From Streptomyces sp. Y2F8-2 (GTDB lineage: Bacteria; Actinomycetota; Actinomycetes; Streptomycetales; Streptomycetaceae): a stretch of 64,000 bases of DNA. Below the pieces are notes generated by a model. It had not been told where the DNA came from. It saw nothing but the letters and a program-made list of their open reading frames with translations, and did not search any database. A program made the translations under genes and the position numbers. The stretch is taken from the NCBI RefSeq assembly GCF_014905555.1, contig NZ_BNGS01000001.1:744001-808000 (forward strand). Direction: 5' to 3'. Below, one piece after another: positions 1-7,126 of the stretch (position 1 is the stretch's first letter; each line of letters begins with the position of its first letter).

Positions 1-243
1 GAGCGCGTACAGGGCGAGGGAGAGGAAGCCGCGGCGGGCGCCGAGCGCGGTGCCGACGAGCAGCGCGGCGAAGGTCTGGCCGGTCACCGGCACCGGGGAC
101 CCGGGCACCGGGACCGACAGCTGGGCCGCGAGGCCGGTGAGCACGGCGCCGCCGATGACGAGGGCCGCGTCGCGGACGCGGGACGTCGGCAGCAGGTCGG
201 CGAGGACCGTGCCGGGGCGGGCGAGGGTGGTGGCGGTGCTCAT
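1..243 (-). CDS. bioY: Biotin transporter BioY, N-terminal part (runs off left edge)
   Basis: The 81 visible codons start with ATG at 243-241, behind a GGAG ribosome site, and continue off the left edge. The product shows a short cytoplasmic start, a hydrophobic helix containing LTGLAAQL, the segment VPGSPVPVTGQTFAALLVG, and then LGARRGFLSLALYAL. This proline/glycine-rich PGSPVPVTGQTFA loop after the first helix is the hallmark of BioY, the substrate-binding membrane component of biotin ECF transporters. It would take up biotin across the cytoplasmic membrane, alone or with an EcfA/EcfT module that is not visible here. It is divergent from the leader ORF and ROK gene to its right. Family assignment is confident; the rest of the protein is unseen. 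Confidence 0.88.
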   Translation of the reverse strand, partial: MSTATTLARPGTVLADLLPTSRVRDAALVIGGAVLTGLAAQLSVPVPGSPVPVTGQTFAALLVGTALGARRGFLSLALYAL

Positions 244-501
244 GGGGACTCCGCGGGGTGGTGTGGACACGTCGGGACAGCGTGACGCTATCCCAGCGCC
301 CTTGGGCCGATCACCATCGGCGGTCGACAAAGGGTGGAACAGCGCGTTCGTGAACTTCGCACAAAGGGTGCTCCTTACACATGGTCAGGCGTGAGACCGG
401 TCACTGAGATGAAGGCGTTCCACTCACGCTTTGGTGGCGACCGGGAACTGTAGGGTCCCGCCAAAGCCCCGAGGGGCTCGTCTCGCCCGTCGGTCGCCGT
501 C
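244..501. other. Intergenic region upstream of bioY
   Basis: No gene is seen here. The 10-mer ACAAAGGGTG occurs at 327-336 and again, in the same orientation, at 361-370, 34 bp apart. GAAC and GTTC arms five bases apart occur at about 338-350. These could be regulator contacts for bioY, but I cannot match them firmly to a known biotin operator. Confidence 0.35.
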
Positions 502-530
502 TGGGCAGCGGTGGGCCGTTTTGCTAGCTT
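502..530 (+). promoter_or_regulatory. Probable promoter of leaderless leader ORF
   Basis: A -35-like TGGGCA (502-507), a 17-base spacer and a -10-like TAGCTT (525-530) precede an ATG at 538 by exactly seven bases, so transcription would start at the A of the ATG. The -35 is weak and the -10 fits TANNNT. The leaderless geometry is the main support. Confidence 0.5.
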
Positions 531-537
531 CGAGCGC

Positions 538-624
538 ATGGTTGCCCAGGCCCGGAACTTCACGTCGCGTCGCTATGTCGACCTGCGACGCCAGGGCACG
601 GCCACCTGTCGCCGCCCGGTGTAG
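538..624 (+). CDS. Leader peptide of the actinobacterial sulfur-gene type, 28 aa
   Basis: A 28-codon ORF (ATG 538, TAG 622) whose product contains FTSRRYVDLRR followed by TATCRRPV. The (S/T)RRxVDLxR core followed by a late Cys-Arg is what I know from the short putative leader peptides found ahead of sulfur-metabolism genes in Streptomyces and other actinobacteria. No ribosome site precedes it, and a -10-like TAGCTT lies seven bases upstream, so it is probably translated from a leaderless transcript. It ends 66 bases before the ROK gene, whose own ribosome site is weak. Ribosome stalling or drop-off at the Cys/Arg codons could therefore govern ROK expression. The role is inferred; the peptide match is good. 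Confidence 0.7.
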   Translation: MVAQARNFTSRRYVDLRRQGTATCRRPV

Positions 625-690
625 GGGCGGGCTCCGGCGCGCCTCGAGCCTTCCGAGACGTGTCGGCCCCGTTCCCGAGGACGGTTCTCC

Positions 691-1890
691 ATGCCCCGTA
701 CCGCGGCATCCACTCTTGTCTCCCCCGTTCCCCGTGCCGCCGACAGCGACCGGCGGCGTACCAGCGCCAGCGTCGTACTGCGGTCCGTGCTGGAGCACGG
801 GCCGGTGGCGCGCAGCACCGTCGCCCGGCTGACCGGGCTGTCGCCCGCGTCCGTGACCGAGCACTGCGCCCGGCTGACCGGGCTCGGGCTGATCCGTGAG
901 GAGGCGGCCCCGCGCCGCTCGAACGGGGTGGGCCGGCCGCATGTGCCCGTCGATCTCGACACCGAGCGGTTCCTGGTCTGCGGGGTGCACGTGGCCGTGC
1001 CGTACACCACGGTCGCGCTGCTCGATCTGCGCGGGCGCGTCGTGGCGCAACGCGAGGTGAAGCACGAGCGGACGGACCCCGGCTGGGTGCTGGCCCGGGC
1101 CGCGGAGGGACTCGCGGCACTGCTCGCCGAGGCGCCCGGCCGCGGGCCGCTCGGGGTCGGCGTCGCGGTCGGCGGCTGGGTGGACCGGGAGACGGGCACC
1201 GTGGTCGAGCACGAGCTGCTGGGCTGGCGCGAGGTGCCGGTGCGGGAGCTGCTCGAGGCCCGTACCGGGCTGCCGGTCCATGTGGACGGGCACGCGCGCG
1301 CGTTGGTCAACGGGGAGCGGCTGTTCGGGCGGGCCCGGGGCAGCCGCAGCGTGCTGCACCTGTTCGTGGGCAACGTGGTCGATGCGGCCTTCGCCACCAA
1401 CGACGAGGTGCACCACGGGCCCCGCTCCCAGGCGGGGGCGATCGCCCACCTTCCGGTGCCGGGCGGCACCGAGCCGTGCGCGTGCGGCCGTACCGGCTGC
1501 CTTCAAGTGGAGCTGAGCGAGCGGACGTTGTGCCGACGAGCCCGGGCGGCCGGGGTGATCGACGGGGTGAACCCGATGCACGTGGTGACCGCGGCGGCGG
1601 CCGGGGACGCGGTGGCGCGGCGGCTGCTGAGGGAACGGGCCCGGACGACCGGGTGGGCGGCCGGGCTGCTGCTGGACGTCCTGAACCCGGAGACGGTCGT
1701 GGTGACCGAGGTGGGTGTCATGCACTTCGAGGACTGCTTGCACGCACTGCGGGAAGCGGCCGGAATACGCCGGGCGGCGGCCGTCGTGCCGACCAGTTTC
1801 CCGGATTCCGTGCTTGCGGTAGCGGGCGGCTCCGTGGTTCTCGACGTGCTGTTCCGGGACCCGCTGGGCGCGTCACCTGAGGCTATTTAA
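691..1890 (+). CDS. ROK-family transcriptional regulator
   Basis: A 399-aa protein with an N-terminal winged helix-turn-helix (about residues 25-75, containing SVLEHGPVARSTVARLTGLS) and a ROK sugar-kinase-like domain. The ROK zinc-binding motif is intact as CACGRTGC (C263, C265, C270). The kinase-type ATP motif is not evident, as usual for ROK regulators. It lies between the sulfur-type leader ORF and an organosulfur transport operon on the same strand, so the likely targets are that operon and/or itself rather than sugar genes. The effector is unknown. The ATG at 691 has only a weak GAGG site 13 bases upstream. Family certain, target inferred. Confidence 0.85.
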   Translation: MPRTAASTLVSPVPRAADSDRRRTSASVVLRSVLEHGPVARSTVARLTGLSPASVTEHCARLTGLGLIREEAAPRRSNGVGRPHVPVDLDTERFLVCGVHVAVPYTTVALLDLRGRVVAQREVKHERTDPGWVLARAAEGLAALLAEAPGRGPLGVGVAVGGWVDRETGTVVEHELLGWREVPVRELLEARTGLPVHVDGHARALVNGERLFGRARGSRSVLHLFVGNVVDAAFATNDEVHHGPRSQAGAIAHLPVPGGTEPCACGRTGCLQVELSERTLCRRARAAGVIDGVNPMHVVTAAAAGDAVARRLLRERARTTGWAAGLLLDVLNPETVVVTEVGVMHFEDCLHALREAAGIRRAAAVVPTSFPDSVLAVAGGSVVLDVLFRDPLGASPEAI

Positions 1891-1907
1891 TTCAGAAACT
1901 CGGAATG

Positions 1908-1937
1908 TTGACAGGGGTCGTCCATGGCCGGGAACAT
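1908..1937 (+). promoter_or_regulatory. Probable promoter of the organosulfur operon
   Basis: A perfect -35 TTGACA (1908-1913), an 18-base spacer and a -10-like GAACAT (1932-1937) lie seven bases before the ATG at 1945. The predicted start site coincides with that ATG, making the Cys leader ORF leaderless and the operon mRNA start with it. Confidence 0.6.
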
Positions 1938-1944
1938 CCTGCTC

Positions 1945-1983
1945 ATGAACCCGCTCACGAGCTGTCGCACCCTCTGTTGCTGA
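1945..1983 (+). CDS. Cysteine-rich leader peptide MNPLTSCRTLCC
   Basis: A 12-codon ORF (ATG 1945, TGA 1981) encoding MNPLTSCRTLCC: three cysteines, two of them the final codons before the stop. Cys-rich uORFs of this kind attenuate sulfur genes in mycobacteria, where translation through Cys codons reports Cys-tRNA supply. The ATG sits seven bases after a -10-like hexamer with a consensus -35, so the uORF is probably leaderless. An in-frame ATG at 1924 with AGGGG six bases upstream would give a 19-aa version, but that start would be upstream of the predicted transcription start. The next gene is the binding protein of the organosulfur transporter, 157 bases downstream. Function inferred from composition and place. 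Confidence 0.65.
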   Translation: MNPLTSCRTLCC

Positions 1984-2140
1984 CACATTGCCGCGCATGA
2001 AGCGCGTGTTTCCGTCTGCGTGAGTTCACTTCTTCCGGCACCCTTCCCGTCCGGGATTCCCCACTTCCGGCATGCGGCCCGCCCGGAATTCCTCCTGCCT
2101 TTGTGCTCTGTTCCGCTCCGTGCATCCAGGGAGTCCTCCC
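1984..2140 (+). promoter_or_regulatory. Leader region between Cys uORF and transporter operon
   Basis: 157 bases with no credible gene. TCCGGG (2050-2055) can pair with CCCGGA (2082-2087), and GGGATTCC/GGAATTCC lie beside them, so a switchable structure responsive to translation of the upstream uORF is possible. This is weak and unfolded by any program. Confidence 0.3.
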
Positions 2141-3208
2141 ATGCCTTCTCCATCTGTTTCCGGTCTCGACCGCCGCCTGTTTCTCACCTCTCTGCTCGGC
2201 GCGTCCGCCGCCGTCGCCGGGCTCAGCGGCTGCGCGGGCGGCAGTGCCGCCGCCGACACCTCGGGCGCCGCCACCAAGCCGCTCGCCGACAAGGTCCCGG
2301 CCGGCACCAGCCTGAAGATCGCCTCGTACCAGAACCAGCAGCAGCTGCAGTTCAAGCTGGCGAGGCTGCCCAAGCTGCCGTTCACAGTGTCGAGTTGGGC
2401 GAACATCGGGGCCGGCCCCGATGTGATCAACGCGTTCCGCGCCAAGTCCCTCGACCTCGCCAACAACGCGGGCATCCCGCCGATCCAGGCGCACTACCAG
2501 GGCTTCGCCGCGAAGATCGTGGCGATCGACATCACCCGCAAGCCCAACTACCTCTTCGCCACCAAACCCGGCAGCGACATCCGCACGGTCGAGGACTTCA
2601 AGGGCAAGAGGCTGGCCTTCTCCCAGGGCCAGGCGCAGGGCGTCGTACTGCTGCGGGCGCTGAAGAAGGCGGGCCTGAAGTACGACGACGTGAAGCTGGT
2701 CCCACTGACCAGCAACCAGTTCCTCACCGCGCTGCAGTCCGGGCAGGTGGACGTGGCCCCGCTCGGCAACAACCAGGCACCCGCCTATCTGAAGCAGTAC
2801 GGGCCCAAGGGCGCCCACACCATCACCACCGACGTGGTCGACCTGCTGAACCTGCTGTGGGCGCCGCAGTCCGTGCTCAACGACCCGGCCAAGGCCGCCG
2901 CGATCGCCGCGTACATCCCCCAGTGGGCCCGGGGCCAGGTGTGGCAGTACGAGCACCCCGACGTCTGGGACGAGGAGTTCTACGTCAAGACGCAGAACCT
3001 GACCCTTGAGCAGGCCGAGTCCATCACCGCGCTCGCCAACAAGCCGCTGTTCCCGCCCGTTTGGGACGAGGCGATCAAGTGGGAGCAGGAGACCGCCGAT
3101 CTGCTCGCCGAGGGCGGCTTCGTGAAGAAGTTCGACGTCTCCTCGCTCTTCGACCACCGCTTCGAGTCCATCGCCGCCAGGGCCGTGCCGGCGGAGTACC
3201 GGAGGTGA
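2141..3208 (+). CDS. Aliphatic sulfonate/organosulfur ABC transporter binding lipoprotein (SsuA-like)
   Basis: A 355-aa periplasmic-type binding protein. The ATG at 2141 follows AGGGAG and gives a clean signal peptide: twin-arginine DRRLFLTS, a hydrophobic core, then lipobox LSGC with Cys31 as lipidation site. The start 69 bases upstream would bury the signal, so it was rejected. The mature protein has the SsuA/NMT1 pattern: KIASYQNQQQLQFKLAR, the FxxKxLDLANNAG region, TKPGSDIRTVEDFKGKRLAFSQG and PLTSNQFLTALQSGQVDVAPL. It would capture sulfonate-type ligands outside the membrane and deliver them to the permease gene that overlaps its stop. The oxygenases further down the operon fit an organosulfur substrate; nitrate or riboflavin precursors are less likely. 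Confidence 0.88.
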   Translation: MPSPSVSGLDRRLFLTSLLGASAAVAGLSGCAGGSAAADTSGAATKPLADKVPAGTSLKIASYQNQQQLQFKLARLPKLPFTVSSWANIGAGPDVINAFRAKSLDLANNAGIPPIQAHYQGFAAKIVAIDITRKPNYLFATKPGSDIRTVEDFKGKRLAFSQGQAQGVVLLRALKKAGLKYDDVKLVPLTSNQFLTALQSGQVDVAPLGNNQAPAYLKQYGPKGAHTITTDVVDLLNLLWAPQSVLNDPAKAAAIAAYIPQWARGQVWQYEHPDVWDEEFYVKTQNLTLEQAESITALANKPLFPPVWDEAIKWEQETADLLAEGGFVKKFDVSSLFDHRFESIAARAVPAEYRR

Positions 3209-4053
3209 GCGCCGTGACCGCGACCACGGCAGCCCTGGCGGCGACGGCCGCCGAGGAACTCCCCCAGGTCCGCCGGCGCCGCCGGCTCTCCCCCGGGCGT
3301 CAGCTGCCCGCCGCCCGGCTCATCGGCCCGCTGCTGCTCCTCGTCCTGTGGGCAGCCGCCTCGGCCGCCGGAGCGCTCGACCCGGGGGCCGTCCCGGCGC
3401 CCTGGACGGTGCTGAGGACGGCCGGCCACCTGTGGACGGACGGCACGCTGTCCACGGACGTGCTGACCTCGCTGAAGCGGGCCGCGTACGGCTTCGCGAT
3501 CGGCCTGACCGCGGGCGTGCTGCTGGCGCTCGCCTCGGGGCTCAGCCGGGTGGGGGAAGCGCTGATCGACGGAACCGTGCAGCTCAACCGGGCGATCCCG
3601 ACCCTCGGTCTGATCCCGCTGTTCATCCTCTGGCTGGGCATCGGCGAGACCTTCAAGATCGCCATCATCGCGATCGTCGTCTACATCCCCATCTACCTGA
3701 ACACGCACTCCGCACTGTCCGGCATCGACAGCCGGTACGTCGAACTCGCCGAAGTGCAGGGCCTGTCGAGGTTCACCTTCATCCGGCAGGTGGTGATCCC
3801 CGGCGCGCTCCCCGGGTTCTTCGTGGGGCTCCGGCTCGGCGTGACCGGCTCCTGGCTGGGCCTGGTGGTCCTGGAGCAGATCAACGCCACCAGCGGCCTC
3901 GGCTACATGATGTTCCAGGCGCAGAACTACGGCCAGACCGACGTCATCCTGGTCGGCCTGCTGATCTACGGCGTCTTCGGCCTGGTCTCCGACAGCGTGG
4001 TCCGTCTCATCGAACGGAGGGTGCTGTCGTGGCGCCGCACACTGAGCAGCTGA
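3205..4053 (+). CDS. Organosulfur ABC transporter permease (SsuC-like)
   Basis: A 282-aa inner-membrane permease of the BPD type with about six hydrophobic helices. The cytoplasmic EAA loop is present as ELAEVQGLSRFTFIRQVVIP, which docks on the ATPase. The GTG at 3205 overlaps the stop of the binding-protein gene (GTGA); a second GTG at 3214 has GGAGG eight bases upstream and is an equally good start, so the first three residues are uncertain. The N-terminus is Ala/Arg-rich before the first helix at about residue 40. It forms the channel for the operon's transporter. RAIPTLGLIPLFILWLGIGE is the typical SsuC/TauC/NrtB helix. Confidence 0.9.
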   Translation: MSAVTATTAALAATAAEELPQVRRRRRLSPGRQLPAARLIGPLLLLVLWAAASAAGALDPGAVPAPWTVLRTAGHLWTDGTLSTDVLTSLKRAAYGFAIGLTAGVLLALASGLSRVGEALIDGTVQLNRAIPTLGLIPLFILWLGIGETFKIAIIAIVVYIPIYLNTHSALSGIDSRYVELAEVQGLSRFTFIRQVVIPGALPGFFVGLRLGVTGSWLGLVVLEQINATSGLGYMMFQAQNYGQTDVILVGLLIYGVFGLVSDSVVRLIERRVLSWRRTLSS

Positions 4054-4763
4054 CCCGGCCCGCCGTCCGGCTGCGGGGCCTGACCCGGTCGTTCGACGGC
4101 CGTACGGTCCTCGACGGCATCGACCTCGACCTGCCCGCAGGACAGTTCACCGCCCTGCTCGGGCACAGCGGCTCGGGCAAGTCCACCCTGCTGCGGGCCG
4201 TCGCCGGACTCGACCACGGGGTGGCCGGAAGGGGGCAGCTCACCGCGCCCGAGCGGGTCTCGGTGGTCTTCCAGGACTCCCGGCTGCTGCCCTGGCGCCG
4301 GGTGCTGGACAACGTCCTGCTGGGCCTGGACGGCAGCGACGCCGAGGAACGCGGCCGGGCCGCCCTCACGGAGGTGGGCCTGAAGGGCCGCGAGCGGGCC
4401 TGGCCGGGCGAGCTGTCCGGCGGTGAGGCCCAGCGGGCCGCGCTGGCCCGCTCCCTGGTCCGCGAGCCCGAACTCCTGCTGGCCGACGAGCCGTTCGGGG
4501 CACTGGACGCACTCACCCGGATCAAGATGCACAACCTGCTGCGCGAGCTGTGGAAGCGCCACCGGCCCTCCGTGCTGCTCGTGACCCACGACGTGGACGA
4601 GGCGATCGTGCTCGCCGACCGCGTCCTCGTCCTGGACCAGGGCCGTATCGGCCTCGACCTGACCATCGACCGCCCGCATCCGCGCTCCTACCGCGAGCCG
4701 GTCCTGGGCGAATACCGCGAGCGGCTGCTGGCCGCCCTGGGCGTCACGGAGGACCATCAGTGA
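4029..4763 (+). CDS. Organosulfur ABC transporter ATP-binding protein (SsuB-like)
   Basis: A 244-aa ABC ATPase. The GTG at 4029 lies inside the end of the permease gene with GGAGG eight bases upstream, giving a 25-base overlap and translational coupling. Motifs: Walker A GHSGSGKST (residues 45-53), Q-loop VVFQDSRLLPW, signature LSGGEAQRAALARSL, Walker B LLLADEPFGALD and H-loop LLVTHDVDEA. The Q-loop DSRLLPW and the ALDALTRIKMH sequence after Walker B are typical of SsuB/TauB. It energises uptake with the preceding permease. Confidence 0.92.
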   Translation: MAPHTEQLTRPAVRLRGLTRSFDGRTVLDGIDLDLPAGQFTALLGHSGSGKSTLLRAVAGLDHGVAGRGQLTAPERVSVVFQDSRLLPWRRVLDNVLLGLDGSDAEERGRAALTEVGLKGRERAWPGELSGGEAQRAALARSLVREPELLLADEPFGALDALTRIKMHNLLRELWKRHRPSVLLVTHDVDEAIVLADRVLVLDQGRIGLDLTIDRPHPRSYREPVLGEYRERLLAALGVTEDHQ

Positions 4764-6103
4764 CACAGAGAAGGCTGCACCTGAACGCGTTCCTGATGAA
4801 CACCGGTCACCACGAGGCCTCGTGGCGGCTCCCGGAGAGCGACCCCTACGCGCACGTCGCCCTCGCGCACTACGTCGACCTGGCGCGGACCGCCGAGCGC
4901 GGCACCTTCGACTCCCTCTTCCTCGCCGACGGCCCCCAGCTGTGGAACAACCTCGCCCAGCGGCCGGCCGGCGCCCTGGAACCGCTCACCCTGCTGACCG
5001 CGCTGGCGACGGCCACCGAGCACATCGGCCTGATCGCCACCGCCTCCACCTCCTACAACTCCCCGTACAACCTGGCCCGCAAGTTCGCCTCGCTGGACAT
5101 CATCAGCGGGGGCCGCGCGGGCTGGAACATCGTCACCACCGCGGGCGCCGAGGCCGCGCGCAACTTCGGCCTGGACGCCGAGCCCGCGCACGCCGAGCGC
5201 TACGCGCGCGCCGCCGAGTTCCTCGACGTGGCCCTCAAGCTCTGGGACAGCTGGGAGGACGACGCCATCGTCGCCGACAAGGCGGCCGGAGTCTGGGGCG
5301 ACGACAGCAAGATCCACCCGCCCCGGCACAAGGGGAGGTACTTCAGCGTCGCCGGCGCCCTCAACGTGCCGCGCACCCCGCAGGGTTACCCGCTGCTTGT
5401 GCAGGCGGGCTCCTCGGAGGACGGGAAGCGGTTCGCGGCACGGTACGCGGAGGCGGTGTTCACCGCCCAGCAGACCATCGAGGACGCGCAGGCCTTCTAC
5501 GCCGACCTCAAGTCCCGCACCGAGCGGGCCGGACGCGACCCCGACCACGTCAAGGTGCTGCCCGGCATCGTCCCCGTGCTCGGCTCTACCGAGGCCGAGG
5601 CCAGAGCCGCCGAGCAGCTCCTCGAGGACCACATCGTCCACGACCACGGGGTGGGCCGCCTGGAGAGCCTGCTGCACCTGGAGCCCGGGACCCTGGAGCT
5701 GGACGCCCTGCTCCCCGCCGACCTGCCGCCCGAGTCCGCCATCGAGGGCGCCAAGAGCCGCTACACGCTCGTCGTGGAGCTGGCCAGGCGCGAACGGCTG
5801 ACCGTACGGCAGCTGATCGGGCGGCTCGGCGGCGGGCGCGGGCACCTCACCTTCGCAGGGACCCCCGAACAGGTCGCCGACCAGATCGAGACCTGGTTCA
5901 CACAGGGAGCCGCCGACGGCTTCAACATCATGCCCGCGGTGCTGCCCTCCGGCCTGGAGGCGTTCGTCGAGCACGTCGTGCCGATCCTGCGCGCCCGTGG
6001 CCTGCTGCGCACGGAGTACGGCCCCCGCCAGACCCTGCGGGAGCGCTACGGCCTCCCCCGCCCCGCCAACCAGTACCTGACCCCCGCACTCGCCACCGCC
6101 TGA
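4760..6103 (+). CDS. Flavin-dependent monooxygenase, NtaA/SnaA/DszA (LLM) family
   Basis: A 447-aa LLM-class flavin monooxygenase starting at GTG 4760, which overlaps the ATPase stop by four bases (GTGA) and has GGAGG seven bases upstream. The N-terminus LHLNAFLMNTGHHEASWR, the central GGRAGWNIVTTAGAEAARNFG and the YxVAGALNVPRTPQGYPLLVQAGSS block (here beginning at about residue 190) are the NtaA/SnaA/DszA/SoxA signatures. These enzymes use FMNH2 supplied by a separate reductase to hydroxylate or cleave C-S or C-N bonds. With a sulfonate-type transporter upstream and a TauD-like enzyme downstream, it probably releases sulfite or opens a sulfone. No reductase gene is present in the operon. The precise substrate is not visible. 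Confidence 0.88.
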   Translation: MTQRRLHLNAFLMNTGHHEASWRLPESDPYAHVALAHYVDLARTAERGTFDSLFLADGPQLWNNLAQRPAGALEPLTLLTALATATEHIGLIATASTSYNSPYNLARKFASLDIISGGRAGWNIVTTAGAEAARNFGLDAEPAHAERYARAAEFLDVALKLWDSWEDDAIVADKAAGVWGDDSKIHPPRHKGRYFSVAGALNVPRTPQGYPLLVQAGSSEDGKRFAARYAEAVFTAQQTIEDAQAFYADLKSRTERAGRDPDHVKVLPGIVPVLGSTEAEARAAEQLLEDHIVHDHGVGRLESLLHLEPGTLELDALLPADLPPESAIEGAKSRYTLVVELARRERLTVRQLIGRLGGGRGHLTFAGTPEQVADQIETWFTQGAADGFNIMPAVLPSGLEAFVEHVVPILRARGLLRTEYGPRQTLRERYGLPRPANQYLTPALATA

Positions 6104-6114
6104 AAGGACCCGCC

Positions 6115-7005
6115 ATGTCCATCGAGATCACCAAGGTCACCGCACGCATCGGCGCCCGGGTCTCCGGAGTCGACATCACCAAGCCGCTCGACCAGGAGCA
6201 GGTCACCGCCATCCGCGAGGCCCTGAACGCCCACAAGGCACTCGTCTTCGACGCCGGAGACCTGGACGACGAGGGCCAGCAGGCCTTCGCCCGCCGGCTG
6301 GGCGACCTCACCACCGCCCACCCGACGGTCGGCGCCGTCGAGGGCGCCCCGAACGTGCTGCCCGTGGACAGCGAGCGGGGCCGCGCCAACCACTGGCACA
6401 CCGACGTCACCTTCGTCCTCAACCCGCCGCAGGCCAGCACCCTGCGCTCGATCACGATCCCGCCCTACGGCGGCGAGACCCTGATCGCCAACGCGGCGGC
6501 GGCCTACCGCGACCTGCCGGAGCCGCTGCGCCGCCTGGCCGACACCCTGTGGGCCGAGCACACCAACGACTACGACTACGCGGTGCCGGAGGAGGAGATC
6601 GACGAGGAGAAGGCCGCCCAGCGCGCCCAGTTCACCTCGATCAAGTACCGCACCGCCCACCCCGTCGTCCGCGTCCATCCGCTGACCGGGGAGCGCGGGC
6701 TGTTCATCGGCGGTTTCGCGCAGCGGATCGTGGGCCTGTCGGTCGGCGAGTCCCGCAAGATCCTGGAGCTGCTCCAGGCGTACGTCACCCGTCCGGAGAA
6801 CATCCTGCGCCACCGCTGGGCCCGGAACGAGCTGGTGCTCTTCGACAACCGGATCACCCAGCACTACGCCATCGACAACTACGACGGGCAGCCGCGCCGG
6901 CTGCACCGGGTGACCGTCGCCGGTGACGTCCCGGTCGGCGTCGAGGGCAAGGAGAGCTACTCGATCGAGGGCGACGCCTCGCACTACACGCCGGTCGCCG
7001 CGTAA
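6115..7005 (+). CDS. TauD/TfdA-family Fe(II)/2-oxoglutarate dioxygenase
   Basis: A 296-aa dioxygenase, last gene of the organosulfur operon. ATG 6115 follows AAAGGA and starts 11 bases after the monooxygenase stop. The facial triad is intact: H95 and D97 in NHWHTDVTF, and distal H250 in ITQHYA. R265 in LHRVT is the 2-oxoglutarate-binding arginine, at the TauD-like 15-residue distance from the distal His. Such enzymes hydroxylate the carbon next to a sulfonate or sulfate ester, which then releases sulfite or sulfate for assimilation. Taurine, alkylsulfonates and alkyl sulfates are all possible substrates. A 16-bp perfect hairpin terminator follows. Confidence 0.92.
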   Translation: MSIEITKVTARIGARVSGVDITKPLDQEQVTAIREALNAHKALVFDAGDLDDEGQQAFARRLGDLTTAHPTVGAVEGAPNVLPVDSERGRANHWHTDVTFVLNPPQASTLRSITIPPYGGETLIANAAAAYRDLPEPLRRLADTLWAEHTNDYDYAVPEEEIDEEKAAQRAQFTSIKYRTAHPVVRVHPLTGERGLFIGGFAQRIVGLSVGESRKILELLQAYVTRPENILRHRWARNELVLFDNRITQHYAIDNYDGQPRRLHRVTVAGDVPVGVEGKESYSIEGDASHYTPVAA

Positions 7006-7042
7006 CCGGAAGGTCACCCGCCGTACATCCGGCGTCCGGATA

Positions 7043-7080
7043 GTGGGCAGCCTCTCCGTCCCACCGGAGAGGCTGCCCAC
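7043..7080 (+). terminator. Hairpin terminator of the organosulfur operon
   Basis: A perfect 16-bp inverted repeat (7043-7058 with 7065-7080) and a 6-base loop, 38 bases after the dioxygenase stop. There is no U-tract, which is common in Streptomyces. Confidence 0.85.
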
Positions 7081-7126
7081 ACTGTGGGCGTTTTGCCCCT
7101 TCTCACGTACGGGACGAGCACCGCCC

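Noticed and set aside
338..350. BioQ-like operator near bioY
   Set aside because: The GAAC/GTTC arms are five bases apart rather than the spacing I recall, and there is no second copy.
1924..1983. A 19-aa version of the Cys leader starting at ATG 1924
   Set aside because: It has a good AGGGG, but it starts upstream of the transcription start predicted from TTGACA/GAACAT. It is kept as an alternative only.
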